Shown here piece after piece: positions 14,101 to 23,491 of a stretch of 64,000 nucleotides of DNA (positions within the stretch are counted from its first letter, which is position 1; every line of letters begins with the position of its first letter). Made by a program: the position numbers and the translations under genes. This DNA comes from Bacteroidales bacterium (GTDB lineage: Bacteria > Bacteroidota > Bacteroidia > Bacteroidales > F082): positions 34,997-98,996 of the forward strand of contig JANQGJ010000054.1 in assembly GCA_028277395.1 (NCBI GenBank), written 5' to 3'. The notes beneath the pieces were generated by a model. That model was given only the letters and a program-made list of their open reading frames with translations, made no database searches and had not been told where the DNA came from.

Positions 14101-15655
14101 CCAGAAAATATTTAAAACGATCTTTTACAACAGCTCTTTCAGTTCTTGAATTATAAACAAGAAACCCCTTATTTGACATATCAATTAACAGTGCCGATAC
14201 CTGATCCGCAGGTTTTTCCATAAAAGATGCAAGAGCATTAAGTTTTATTTCTGTTTCACCATATTTATGAAGGTAATTCGCAATAACATAAAATGGGTTT
14301 ACATCATCAATTCCCTGAACCCTGTAGAAATCATTCTCTGAAAAGTAATTACTTGAAACAAATTGAGCAAGATTACGATTTTTAACATTTCTAATCCTTT
14401 TAAACAGCAATTCAGGTTCATCCATTTTCCAAAACAAAGCCTGTACATAAATATCCAGTTCGTGATACGAGTCGAAAAAAGGTGTAATTGATTTTCCATT
14501 AAAGTCAGTGTACATTACAAACTGTCTGTTATCATTGGAATATTTAACTCTCAGTGAGGGATGATACAGTGAATCTTTATCGAAATAAAATACGAACTCA
14601 GCATCTGACGATATAAAATCCTCAGCACTCAGCCTGAATTTTTCAGCACGAACCATGGCGTAAAGACTATCACTCTTGGTTAATTTTACAACTGCTTTAC
14701 TCCTTTTTCCACCAACACCATACAACTCCAGTCCTTCAAGTTGTGCTCCACCATAAAAGCTTACTTCAGGATAAATATTATCAAGTTGAAACTCATCAAA
14801 ATATGCTTCAAATCTGGGAAACGATGTTTTTTTGGTAGGCGGGCTTGATGAAATTCTTTCTGTAAGACGACCAACAATTGGATTGCTAAAAAACCGCTTG
14901 TAATGTAATACTGCAGAATCAATAACATATGTTGGCTGGTTCACGTCGATTTCATATACATCCACATTTGCGTATATCTCACCTGCCATTTCATCTCCAA
15001 ACCTTGCCCATTCCAGGGTACCTGACACCCCGTCCCATTGTTTAAGTTCATAATTGAAAACACCATTTGTTTTCTCAATTATTGAACTGTCTTTCCGGGT
15101 AGCACAGATTAAATCTCCTTTTTGAAACTTAACAAGAAAATTTGTATCAAGATAAAAGTTAAACCTGGATTTCCTGTGGTACCATGACAATGATCCTTTT
15201 TTATGAAACCTACTGTTTTCAAGCAGGTCGGCTGAAAATTCCAGAAAATCCCCAAATCCGGTCAACTTTTTTTCATCCAGCAATTTACTTGCATATGCAT
15301 GCCATGAAATAATACTTTTCGGTAACTGCTGTGATTCTGATATTAACGTCAGTGCATAGATATAATCGTACAGATATGGGAAGGTCCTGATTTTTCTGGC
15401 ACGCATTTTTTCAACCAGATTTCTAACCTCATCTTTTTCTGCTTTGTTAAATCTGCCTATACTCCATCTCAGGTAAAACCTGTCCAATAATTCCTGCGAC
15501 TTCTTTTGGTATGTTTTAGATGATGTATTTAACAAAATTGACGAAATCTGCTGGAAAAAAACTTCCGAATTTGCTGATAGCGTATCAGGTTTCTGACCAT
15601 AAACTTTGGTAATACATAATATGGTAATCAATAATAATGTAAAGTATTTCCTCAT
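11174..15655 (-). CDS. Very large exported protein of unknown function
   Basis: The 1,493-residue protein has a signal peptide (LLLITILCITKVYGQ). The N-terminal third is helix-rich; the rest is made of many short beta-strand segments of alternating polar and hydrophobic residues, a pattern seen in long periplasmic or outer-membrane proteins. I recognise no catalytic motif, no T9SS sorting tail and no TonB plug. Large proteins of this kind are common singletons next to housekeeping genes in Bacteroidales. It is followed by prmA, upstream on the same strand with 60 bases between. Confidence 0.85.
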   Translation of the reverse strand: MRKYFTLLLITILCITKVYGQKPDTLSANSEVFFQQISSILLNTSSKTYQKKSQELLDRFYLRWSIGRFNKAEKDEVRNLVEKMRARKIRTFPYLYDYIYALTLISESQQLPKSIISWHAYASKLLDEKKLTGFGDFLEFSADLLENSRFHKKGSLSWYHRKSRFNFYLDTNFLVKFQKGDLICATRKDSSIIEKTNGVFNYELKQWDGVSGTLEWARFGDEMAGEIYANVDVYEIDVNQPTYVIDSAVLHYKRFFSNPIVGRLTERISSSPPTKKTSFPRFEAYFDEFQLDNIYPEVSFYGGAQLEGLELYGVGGKRSKAVVKLTKSDSLYAMVRAEKFRLSAEDFISSDAEFVFYFDKDSLYHPSLRVKYSNDNRQFVMYTDFNGKSITPFFDSYHELDIYVQALFWKMDEPELLFKRIRNVKNRNLAQFVSSNYFSENDFYRVQGIDDVNPFYVIANYLHKYGETEIKLNALASFMEKPADQVSALLIDMSNKGFLVYNSRTERAVVKDRFKYFLDAKGGRIDYDVIKLISSVDGRPNASIDLNTLELNVNGVPEVSISDSQEVYIFPYDKTISFKKNRNFTFDGQVQMGLLDFYSRNSTFVYDSFMLKMNFVDSLAFHVVYNDSIRKADSLIKVKNVIEDMVGTIYIDMPYNKSSLKKYEEYPIFVSNDVSYVYFNETYIQDSTLIPERFYYAVDPFIFDSISSFTTEGLSFEGNLTSAGIFSTINQPLVVMPDYSLGFNHNTGEKGYDIYGGLGRFYNEISLSNNGFRGNGDLNYLSSFSSSEDYIFYPDSLTGVSNEFVVMSSPDKYDFPSAQGDTVNIQWVIDTNVMTLNSDAGPFIVYDNSWLEGTLSLNPEYMNGDGSYLFDQSEIVSNRIRFNYSKLTADTADFFLKNRDSDSLVLDVRDYFAKIDFDEQKGWFRNIHDNSFIGFPFNKFISTLDEVEWIMPEDKLLLSSNIGEDYAALDTLNMLELIDYKLSGPEFISVAETIDSLRFFAGNATYNLNDYTIDIEGVKMIKVADAAIFPNNESVKILRAAKVQTLMDALIITDTATKYHSIYESEVNIFNRRNYTAKGWIDYSDRYDMKQPVYLSSISPNNEGVTTGFGQIPEGEIFFLSPEYFFRGEVSLLASRQDLRFNGGYKINEECVANVDNWVSFNQVINNKDISFDVTVNSRSHDGKPAFFGLGYSEQYRRYYPMILEPLKSEADLLFVNATGKLIFDTVKGAFSVGTPERFSGSNIQNNFVTLDNSRCVLRGDGNFNLGLDLNMITVKSSGTFEHLIIADSTYINNTLLLDFYFDNKAIEMIADSIRVTNNPAGNMAEGLFPMFLRKNLISGDAEKHINELALYGQMKKVPDQLSHKIIFSDLKFYWDPFSRSYISIGKIGIGYLAGSVVNKYVDGWVQIEKGRTGSSVNIYLKPTKSSWYFFNYKNGIMQALSSDNAFNERIETLKAEKRILNPDSETDYYEFVTSTRRKSVDFIRKMENIEKK

Positions 15656-15717
15656 AGTCAGTTAATTAAAACCACTTTAAACACAAATGCTGCATTCTAC
15701 CTATCTGCTTTTATGAT

Positions 15718-16557
15718 TTAATTTTGCTTTCTAAATGCTGCTGCTACCCAATTATTCTTTTCTTTTTTCTCAGTAAATAACAATCCGTATTTTTCTGATT
15801 CAATGCATATATCATTAAAATCCTGAATATAAAACCCGCTAAAATAAATTTGACCGCTATTGTTTAACGCATTTGCATAGAATTTCATATCCTGTAGCAA
15901 AATATTTTTATTTATGTTTGCCATTATTGTATCAAATTTCATATCACCGGGTATCATTTCTGCACCACCAACCACAACCGAAATATTTTCTATTACATTG
16001 ATCTCAGAATTTTCCTTTGTATTTTCATATGACCATTGATCAATATCTATAGCTGTAACTCTTTCAGCTCCTTTCATGGATGCAAGAATGGCGAGTACAC
16101 CTGAACCACAACCCATATCCAGTACATTCTGACCTGACAGGTTGTTTTCGAGCAAAAAGCTAATCATCAGGTATGTTGTTTCATGATGAGCAGTTCCAAA
16201 AGCCATTTTAGGCTTGATAATAATTTCATGCTTCATCCCATCAATTGGTTCATGAAACGGTGCACGAACATAACAACTATTTTCAATAATTACAGGCGGA
16301 TAATTGCTCTCCCATACTTCATTCCAGTTTTTATCAGGAATTAATTCGACTTTCAAAGATTGCTTGACAAAGCAGCTGTTAATATAATCAATGGAAAGAA
16401 TATCATCCAGATCATACGAATCTTCCTGAATATAAGCAATTAAAACCTTTGATTGCTCTTCAAAACTTTCGTAACCCACAGCAGATAATAATGCAATAAG
16501 TATATCGGATTTTTCCTGCTCAACCGGAACAGGAAATGAAACTTGATAATAATTCAT
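15718..16557 (-). CDS. prmA: Ribosomal protein L11 methyltransferase
   Basis: PrmA trimethylates ribosomal protein L11 using S-adenosylmethionine. The 279-residue protein has the small N-terminal substrate domain, the linker WNEVWESNYPPVII, the conserved KPKMAFGTAHHETT block, the class I SAM-binding motif VLDMGCGSGVLAI, and IMANINKNILL. All are characteristic of the family. It is convergent with nothing and lies in a run of minus-strand genes with tpiA upstream. Confidence 0.92.
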   Translation of the reverse strand: MNYYQVSFPVPVEQEKSDILIALLSAVGYESFEEQSKVLIAYIQEDSYDLDDILSIDYINSCFVKQSLKVELIPDKNWNEVWESNYPPVIIENSCYVRAPFHEPIDGMKHEIIIKPKMAFGTAHHETTYLMISFLLENNLSGQNVLDMGCGSGVLAILASMKGAERVTAIDIDQWSYENTKENSEINVIENISVVVGGAEMIPGDMKFDTIMANINKNILLQDMKFYANALNNSGQIYFSGFYIQDFNDICIESEKYGLLFTEKKEKNNWVAAAFRKQN

Positions 16558-16646
16558 TTTAACTGGGATAAATTAGCAAATGCTCAATTGTACAGGTCAA
16601 AACATATTAAACTACAATGCCGGCATTTTCTTTGTAAACAGATCCT

Positions 16647-17402
16647 TTAGAAACTCATCACTATTTTAACAAAATCATCGGGTTTAAGTGATGCCCCACC
16701 TATCAAACCTCCGTCAACATCTTCATTGGCAAATAGTGTTGCTGCATTTTGCGCATTACAGCTACCCCCATATAGTATTGTAGTTTGATCCGCAATCTCA
16801 TTTGTATATTTCTCAGAGATCAGTAAGCGGATATAATTATGCATTTCCTGCGCCTGTTCCGGAGTAGCTACAACTCCCGTTCCAATTGCCCAAACGGGTT
16901 CATATGCAACTACAACATTTGAGAATTCATCTTCATTGAGGTGAAACAAACCTTCTTCCATTTGCTGTTTCACAATATCAAAATGAACATTTTCCTCTCT
17001 TTGATCGAGTAATTCTCCAATACAGAAGATAGGTTTCATGTTATTTTCGAGCAACATGTCCACCTTTTTCGCAAGATCGGCATTGGTTTCATTGAAATAG
17101 GTCCTGCGTTCGCTGTGTCCGACAATACTATATTCAATATTCATTGAGTTTAGCATGTAGGCTGAAATTTCTCCGGTATAAGCACCATTGTCATGTGCGC
17201 TTACGTTCTGAGCCGCTACACTTAAACCTGATTCTTCTGCATAATCTGATATCATTTCAAGATAAACTGCAGGTGGGCAAACAACTACATCACAGTCTAG
17301 CTCCTTTTCGTCAAGTTCTTCAGCAATAACACTTATTAGTTCTTCGGCTTCCTGAAAACTTTTATTCATTTTCCAGTTACCGGCAACAATTTTTTTTCTC
17401 AT
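16647..17402 (-). CDS. tpiA: Triosephosphate isomerase
   Basis: TpiA interconverts glyceraldehyde-3-phosphate and dihydroxyacetone phosphate in glycolysis. The 251-residue TIM barrel shows the catalytic Lys in GNWKMN, the His in GHSERR, the Glu in AYEPVWAIGTG, and the phosphate-binding YGGSCNAQN and GGLIGGASL loops. All key residues are present and the length is normal. Confidence 0.97.
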   Translation of the reverse strand: MRKKIVAGNWKMNKSFQEAEELISVIAEELDEKELDCDVVVCPPAVYLEMISDYAEESGLSVAAQNVSAHDNGAYTGEISAYMLNSMNIEYSIVGHSERRTYFNETNADLAKKVDMLLENNMKPIFCIGELLDQREENVHFDIVKQQMEEGLFHLNEDEFSNVVVAYEPVWAIGTGVVATPEQAQEMHNYIRLLISEKYTNEIADQTTILYGGSCNAQNAATLFANEDVDGGLIGGASLKPDDFVKIVMSF

Positions 17403-17481
17403 AGCAATAATTAATCAGTGGCAGCCAGTCAGTAGAATGTTTATGACAAACAGAAACAAAAAGTGACTGCCGTTAGTTGTA

Positions 17482-17988
17482 TTAATGGTGGTGTCCGCCA
17501 TCGCCATGAACATGACCATGGGATAATTCTTCCTCAGATGCATCTCGAACATCTATAACTTTTCCGGAAAAATGGAGATTTTTTCCTGCCAGTGGATGGT
17601 TAAAGTCCATAACAACTTTATCAGATTTAATTTCAAGCACCCTACCATCAATCGGACGTCCTTCCTGGTCCTGCATGGTGATCATATTACCAATCTTCAA
17701 AAGTTCTTCATCAATTTTACCATCTTTCTCGAATATCTTCTTTTCGAGTTCAATAATTGCATCTTCAGTAAATTCACCATAACCTTCCTTTTGGTTCAAT
17801 CCAAATGCAAACTCAGTACCCGGCTCCAGTCCATCTAAGTTTGATTCAAATACCGGTAATAATGTACCATTTCCAAATAAATGAACAAATGGTCTTTCTT
17901 CAGTAACCTGTTGAATAATATCACCATTGTTATCTTCAAACCTTAAGGTATAAGTTAAGGTAACTACTTTATTTTTTCCAACTTTCAT
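17482..17988 (-). CDS. slyD: SlyD-type FKBP peptidyl-prolyl isomerase
   Basis: This cytoplasmic prolyl isomerase and chaperone has an FKBP core with the inserted-in-flap domain: VTLTYTLRFEDNNG, the FVHLFGNGTLLPVFE strand, and a flap insert ending in MDFNHPLAGKNLHF, as in SlyD. The tail is His-rich (HGHVHGDGGHHH), typical of metal-binding SlyD proteins that supply nickel. It has 168 residues. Confidence 0.9.
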   Translation of the reverse strand: MKVGKNKVVTLTYTLRFEDNNGDIIQQVTEERPFVHLFGNGTLLPVFESNLDGLEPGTEFAFGLNQKEGYGEFTEDAIIELEKKIFEKDGKIDEELLKIGNMITMQDQEGRPIDGRVLEIKSDKVVMDFNHPLAGKNLHFSGKVIDVRDASEEELSHGHVHGDGGHHH

Positions 17989-18153
17989 ATTTATCGTTTA
18001 AAGTGTGTCTTATTTTATTATCTGTTTCAGTTTCAATAAAATATATTATTGTCTTAAAATAACCGGCAAAAGTACAAAAAATGTGCTGTTTTTATGTATT
18101 ATTGCATTAATTATAATTTATTAATCAATAAGTTAAATTTTCTTTTAAATAAT

Positions 18154-19176
18154 ATGTTAACCAAAAATATTACTCTTTATTGTTTGACTGTTATTCTTCT
18201 GTTTGGTTGCAAAACAGCAAATATTGAAAGTGTGAATGAGATCAGACAGGATAATAAATATGATAGTGAGTTTCCATCAGAAAGTGTTTCGTCAGAATTA
18301 AGTTACATATCCAAAACGGTTAAAAAACTTGACATACTGGCGTTTTATGCAACTTACACTTTTCCGGTTGACAGTAAGTTAAAGGAAACTGATATTGGTG
18401 ATTCAGTTCTTGATGTTTATTCATACAGCAAATCAATAACCCATGAAGCAGTATCAGGTACAGCAACTGTAATTTATAATTACGACAATATAGTTGGTTT
18501 ATTAACCTGTGCTCATGTAGTTGATTTTGAAGATCGAATTTACAGTTACTATGATGAGGATGAAAAATACGTAAAAAGCATTGCTGTTAAGATCAAGCAA
18601 CAAAATCACATTAGCGGATTTGCACCCGGTGATCCTGTTGAGATTGTAGCAATTGACAAATCCAAAGACATTGCAATACTTTTCAAAAAGCTTAACAATG
18701 ATGATAAAATCATAAAAACAATGAACTATCCTGCTGGAAAGTCTAAAGATTTACAATGGGGAAGTGTTGTTTATATTATGGGGTTTCCATTGGGCAACCT
18801 AATGGTTACAAGGGCTGTTGTAAGTATTACCGATAAGATGAAGACCGGTTTTTTTGTAACAGATGCGCTGTATAACCATGGCATTAGTGGCAGTCCCGTA
18901 TTTGCAGTTCGTGATGGAATGCCAAATTTTGAATTAGTTGGAATGGCTTCTTCTTCTGCCGCACAGGCATCAAATATTCTTATACCTGATGAAAACTTTG
19001 TAAATGAAACGAAATCAAGGTCAGTTTATACAGGTGATATTTTTGTTGACAACAATAAGTTAATAAGTTACGGTGTTACTTATTCGGTAACTATTGATGA
19101 AATTATTACTTTTATAAACTTGAATGAAGATGCCCTCTCTGCAAAAGGATTTGATATGAACAACTTTTTCATGTAA
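18154..19176 (+). CDS. Trypsin-like serine peptidase lipoprotein
   Basis: Starting at the ATG at 18,154 gives a lipoprotein signal with lipobox LFGC; an upstream in-frame ATG at 18,094 would bury it. The catalytic triad of a chymotrypsin-fold (DegP/S1-like) peptidase is visible: His in TCAHVVDF, Asp in DKSKDIAIL, Ser in HGISGSPVF. No PDZ domain follows. The protein is probably attached to a membrane facing the periplasm. It is divergent from slyD and 27 bases upstream of the sugar transferase gene. Target unknown. Confidence 0.82.
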   Translation: MLTKNITLYCLTVILLFGCKTANIESVNEIRQDNKYDSEFPSESVSSELSYISKTVKKLDILAFYATYTFPVDSKLKETDIGDSVLDVYSYSKSITHEAVSGTATVIYNYDNIVGLLTCAHVVDFEDRIYSYYDEDEKYVKSIAVKIKQQNHISGFAPGDPVEIVAIDKSKDIAILFKKLNNDDKIIKTMNYPAGKSKDLQWGSVVYIMGFPLGNLMVTRAVVSITDKMKTGFFVTDALYNHGISGSPVFAVRDGMPNFELVGMASSSAAQASNILIPDENFVNETKSRSVYTGDIFVDNNKLISYGVTYSVTIDEIITFINLNEDALSAKGFDMNNFFM

Positions 19177-19203
19177 TTTTACACACCACATTATAGAATA
19201 TAC

Positions 19204-20010
19204 ATGTCACAAGATAAAACACCAAAGACAGATAATAAGTTTAACAAGTATCGAATTGGCCGTGGTAAAAGGTTTTTCGATATTGTGTTCTCATCTTTGG
19301 CATTGCTTGTTTTCTCACCATTTATGCTGCTTATTGCCCTTGCAATAAAACTTACTTCCAAAGGTCCGGTTTTTTACAAATCCGTAAGAGTTGGTACAGG
19401 ATATGATATTTTTAAATTTTATAAGTTCCGGACAATGTACCAGGGAGCTGATGCAGAAAGGTCTAAACTATCGGAATTAAATGAGTACTTAATCTCACAT
19501 AAGATTAAAAATCGTTCATTCACTAACGTTGAAGATTGCCCTGACTGTAAAGAAGGTGAGCCATGTTCTCCAATTTTGTTTATTGACGGAATTGAGATTT
19601 GTGAGTCAATGTACCTTAGAAAAAAACGACTTAGGTTGCTTGAATCTACTTTCTTTAAGGTAAAGGATGACCCCAGGATAACTCCGGTAGGAAAATTTCT
19701 GAGAAGCACACATCTTGATGAGTTACCTCAGTTTCTGAACGTAATTAAAGGTGATATGTCGATCGTTGGTAACAGGCCGATTCCTCTTTATGAAGCAGAA
19801 AAACTAACAACCGACGAATGGTCGTACAGATTCCTCGCTCCGGCCGGAATTACAGGACTATGGCAGGTTGATAAAAGTAAAATGCTAAAAGCAGAGAACA
19901 GGATCCGCCTCGACAATAAGTATGCTATGGTAGCAAGCCCCAAACAGGATTTTATCATTATCCTAAAAACAATTCCTTCACTGTTTACAGTAAAAAATAC
20001 CGGGTATTAG
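19204..20010 (+). CDS. Undecaprenyl-phosphate sugar phosphotransferase with a Cys-rich insert
   Basis: This is a bacterial sugar transferase (WcaJ/WbaP/PglC core). One hydrophobic helix (residues 28-50) is followed by GPVFYKSVRVG, FKFYKFRTM, DDPRITPVGKFLRSTHLDELPQ with the catalytic Asp-Glu pair, and NVIKGDMSIVGNRP. Members start lipid-linked glycan synthesis for capsules or exopolysaccharide. Between FRTM and DDPRIT there is an extra segment of about 60 residues with four cysteines (112, 115, 121, 133; CPDC and PC), absent in standard members. No other glycan genes are adjacent. Confidence 0.88.
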   Translation: MSQDKTPKTDNKFNKYRIGRGKRFFDIVFSSLALLVFSPFMLLIALAIKLTSKGPVFYKSVRVGTGYDIFKFYKFRTMYQGADAERSKLSELNEYLISHKIKNRSFTNVEDCPDCKEGEPCSPILFIDGIEICESMYLRKKRLRLLESTFFKVKDDPRITPVGKFLRSTHLDELPQFLNVIKGDMSIVGNRPIPLYEAEKLTTDEWSYRFLAPAGITGLWQVDKSKMLKAENRIRLDNKYAMVASPKQDFIIILKTIPSLFTVKNTGY

Positions 20011-20016
20011 TTTAAA

Positions 20017-21261
20017 CTATACTAACAAACCGGAATTTTCCAGTTTTTCTTTGCGCTGAAGTAATGTTGGGTGTGAATAATTGAAAAACACATACAATGG
20101 ATGAGGTGTAAGGTTACTAAGATTTGCTACGGAGAGCTTCATAAGTCCGGATATAAGAGCTTTGCCAAGTTTATATTCAGCAGCAAAATTATCCGCCTGG
20201 TACTCATGCCTGCGCGAAACTATATTTGTTAAGATACCAATCAGTGTGGAAATGGGCGAAAAAAGTAATCCAAATGCTACCAGTCCCATGTAAAAACTTG
20301 GTTCAGTGGCACCCAAAGCCAATGATAATTCAGGTCTGTTAATTGCCAGTGATAATAACCATATCATTAAACCGCTCTGTATAACAGACATTATTAATCC
20401 TAATATTACATGATGGAGCTTATTATGGCCAACTTCGTGAGCCAGGACTGCTACAACCTCCTCTACTGTTAAATCATTAATAAGGGTATCATATAATACT
20501 ATTCTTTTTTTAGGTCCCAATCCACTAAAATAAGCATTTGCCTTAGTGCTGCGTTTCGATCCGTCAATAACAAAAATGTTATCGATTTTAAAGCCTGATT
20601 TTACAGCAAAAGACATTATTTCCGTTTTGAGTTCACCATCATCAAGTGGAGTTTGTTTATTAAATAAAGGAACAATTAGCCTGGAATAGAACATTGTCAT
20701 AAAAATCATGAAACTACTTAATCCGGCCATAACTATTACCCAAAACCAATCTCCGGTTTCATTCCATGCCCATATTATAAATGAAAGTATTCCACCTCCA
20801 AGAATTGCACTAATGAGCCATGACTTCAACTTATCAGTAATAAATGTTAACGGGGTTGTTTTATTAAAACCAAACTTCTCTTCAATAACAAATGTACCGT
20901 AAAGTTGAAACGGAAGGGATAGCAGGTCCATGGCTAATCCCAATATTCCAAAAAACAAGAGTGACTTAAAATAAATATTATCTGTTAGAGTATTCACGTA
21001 ATTATCAACAACTGCAAATCCGCCTGCAAATAAAACCGACAGTATTAATATAAATGAAAATGTACTGGTTATCATTGAGAAACCCAGGTTAACTTTTTCA
21101 TAATTTTGGGAGTCTTTGTATTTTTTTTCATCATAAATTCCATGAAGGCTTTCAGGAACTTCTTCCCGCATGCTGATATAATTGAGATAGTCAAGTAACC
21201 TGTCAAGAAGGTAATCAAAAATAATTATACCTACGATTATCCAAAACAGAGTTTGATGCAT
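20017..21261 (-). CDS. M48 family Ste24-type CAAX-like membrane metallopeptidase
   Basis: The multi-pass 414-residue protein has the zinc motif in VLAHEVGHNKLHH and the downstream Glu in RRHEYQADNFAAE, the arrangement of M48A (Ste24/HtpX-related) peptidases. The conserved N-terminal helices and the LPFQLYGTFVIEEKFGFNKTTP segment match Ste24-type proteins. The ATG at 21,261 is preferred: the in-frame ATG at 21,309 would overlap the neighbouring gene. It lies 14 bases downstream of the vWA-like gene and is probably co-transcribed. Its role is likely membrane-protein quality control. Confidence 0.88.
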   Translation of the reverse strand: MHQTLFWIIVGIIIFDYLLDRLLDYLNYISMREEVPESLHGIYDEKKYKDSQNYEKVNLGFSMITSTFSFILILSVLFAGGFAVVDNYVNTLTDNIYFKSLLFFGILGLAMDLLSLPFQLYGTFVIEEKFGFNKTTPLTFITDKLKSWLISAILGGGILSFIIWAWNETGDWFWVIVMAGLSSFMIFMTMFYSRLIVPLFNKQTPLDDGELKTEIMSFAVKSGFKIDNIFVIDGSKRSTKANAYFSGLGPKKRIVLYDTLINDLTVEEVVAVLAHEVGHNKLHHVILGLIMSVIQSGLMIWLLSLAINRPELSLALGATEPSFYMGLVAFGLLFSPISTLIGILTNIVSRRHEYQADNFAAEYKLGKALISGLMKLSVANLSNLTPHPLYVFFNYSHPTLLQRKEKLENSGLLV

Positions 21262-21275
21262 ATTTGAAAAATTTA

Positions 21276-23375
21276 TTAATAGTTTCCAAAATATTTCCGA
21301 AGAAACCATTCAAGACATAATAAAAATATCAATCCGATCAGGATAAATACAATTGACCTGATTCCAGTGTACTTATCCTGGTAATGTACTTTTGTCTTAA
21401 GTGAGTCCAGATTAACAATTGTACTTTTTAACTCCTCAATCTGTTGCGGATAGTACATTGTTCCATCATGATCCTGTGCAAGGCGGCTAAGCATTCTGTG
21501 ATCAGCATTCAAATAGTTACTTTCAATATTCGATCTGCTTACAACAAACTCTCCAGCATCCGTAAAATTTTCATTACCCAGAACAGCTGATGCTTTATAA
21601 CTATATACTCCAACAGGTAACCTGTTAAGATCCAACAGGTAATAGTTTTCATATGGAGAAAAAATGAAATTAAATTTTTCATTATTCTCATTAGTCATAA
21701 CCAATGTAACATCCGATGTATTATCAGGTTCCAGAGACTGATTAAAAAGTTCTGCTGTTAACAGAACGTTGTCGGCATTGATGTATTCACCTTTTGTGAG
21801 TACTTTAAATCTCCGTTTATCAACATCGGCAAGAAGATACATCAATGATTTGTTCAATAGTGCATCAACAGCATCGGCATTGTTGTATTGTACAATATTT
21901 TGCATCCTCCATTGCCAGATTCCCTCACCGGTTATAACGGCACGTTTCTCTCCGAGATCATTATAGAATGCAATTAAGGGAAAGTTGGTGATTACATTTG
22001 CGATATTTTGCCATCCAAATACCTGTGTAGTTGATGATAGCTGATAATTCCCTAAAGGAACGAGTAAAGGAGGAAATGTACTTAATTGATTACTAAGTTC
22101 CCTGTCGAATGTAAAAAGTGGAAACGAATTTGCCGGTTCAAAACCTGCATCAGCCATTGATCCAACAGCAGAACTAATATCCATACCTTTAAAATACCTG
22201 CTAAAAATTGCTAATCTGGATTGTTTTCCCAGTACAAACAAAATTGGTTTACCACTTTCATCAATGCTCTTCATCATCCGACTCATAGTATTAGCCTTAG
22301 ATGGCACCTGATAAAGTATAAACATATCATAATTATCAATATCAGCAACATTATCGGAAACATAAGCGATATCAACCTCCAGATTCTGGTTTACAATGAT
22401 TGATTGTTTTATTGCTCCAACATCGGGATGAGGTGCAAAGGCCAGAATTAGAATTTTGCTCCTGTTATCCAGTATATTAATAAAAATATCCCTGCTGTTA
22501 TTTTCAACTATCTGCTCATTCTCTGCACCATCAACAACAATACTATATCTCTTTTTACCATTACCTGTTGCCTGAATATTGAAGACAACAGTTTTGTTGA
22601 ATGTATTTCCAGACACAGTCAGTCTCTTTTCCTGAATGATCCTGTTATCCTGCTTCAGCTTAACTGAAGTTTTCAATCCATCCAGCATGTGTGCATTAAT
22701 GCTAATTTCAACAGGGAAAATATCGCCTGTATAAACAATTGAATTATGTCTGATATCATTAATTTTTATATCACGCATCCTGAAACTATCGCCAAGAGCT
22801 ACTGTAAAAACCGGAGTAACAATATCACTTGCTGCATAAACAGGATCAATTCCGTTATTCATTATTCCATCACCGATAAGAACTATTGCTCCTACATTTA
22901 ATCCGGAATAATTCTGTTTAACATGTGAGAAAAAATCAGAATAATTAGAGGTATTATCAAGAAAATCCTGATTATCTGACTCCCTGACGAAATCGCCAAA
23001 CAAGAACTGATCAACATCAAGATCTTCAGAAAGCTCCAGTGCAAATGATTTAACAGATTCTGCAAACTCATTTACATAATAGACCGAATCTTTTGTTTTC
23101 AAGATTGAAGATGAGTTATCATGCCCAATGATAACAATTGGTTTCTCAAGCTGTTTATTTTTTGTTTTAATGTATGGAGACAATAACAAAAAAGCAAGAA
23201 AAGCAACTACTGAAAACCTAAGTATAAAAAGAAAAACAGATATTGAAGCACTAAGTTTATTAAGAGGATTACGGATGTAAAGCAATCCTGCATAAATCAA
23301 TCCTGATAGTACAACAAATATAATGGTCCACCATGGATACGAAATATAAATATCTGTAATCACAAGTAATTTCAT
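21276..23375 (-). CDS. vWA-like membrane protein (BatA/Aerotolerance-like architecture)
   Basis: Two N-terminal membrane helices (about residues 14-33 and 43-64) and one near the C-terminus (about 673-690) bracket a periplasmic or cytoplasmic region. That region begins with a von Willebrand factor A-like fold: IVIIGHDNSSSI has the D-x-S-x-S metal-site pattern, and IVLIGDGIMNNG carries the later Asp. Beta-sandwich segments and a glutamine-amidotransferase-like part (PHPDVGAIKQSI) follow. This layout is common in Bacteroidota next to MoxR/Bat-type genes, which are not seen here. Function unknown. Confidence 0.75.
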   Translation of the reverse strand: MKLLVITDIYISYPWWTIIFVVLSGLIYAGLLYIRNPLNKLSASISVFLFILRFSVVAFLAFLLLSPYIKTKNKQLEKPIVIIGHDNSSSILKTKDSVYYVNEFAESVKSFALELSEDLDVDQFLFGDFVRESDNQDFLDNTSNYSDFFSHVKQNYSGLNVGAIVLIGDGIMNNGIDPVYAASDIVTPVFTVALGDSFRMRDIKINDIRHNSIVYTGDIFPVEISINAHMLDGLKTSVKLKQDNRIIQEKRLTVSGNTFNKTVVFNIQATGNGKKRYSIVVDGAENEQIVENNSRDIFINILDNRSKILILAFAPHPDVGAIKQSIIVNQNLEVDIAYVSDNVADIDNYDMFILYQVPSKANTMSRMMKSIDESGKPILFVLGKQSRLAIFSRYFKGMDISSAVGSMADAGFEPANSFPLFTFDRELSNQLSTFPPLLVPLGNYQLSSTTQVFGWQNIANVITNFPLIAFYNDLGEKRAVITGEGIWQWRMQNIVQYNNADAVDALLNKSLMYLLADVDKRRFKVLTKGEYINADNVLLTAELFNQSLEPDNTSDVTLVMTNENNEKFNFIFSPYENYYLLDLNRLPVGVYSYKASAVLGNENFTDAGEFVVSRSNIESNYLNADHRMLSRLAQDHDGTMYYPQQIEELKSTIVNLDSLKTKVHYQDKYTGIRSIVFILIGLIFLLCLEWFLRKYFGNY

Positions 23376-23491
23376 TTGTGGGCTTGCTATTAAACTAAGT
23401 TAACGAATAATGTCACTGTTTGTTACAAATTTTGCAAACTATCAATCATCAAACAGGTCAGCGCTTAACATCATTCAACTAAACCCGGGAA

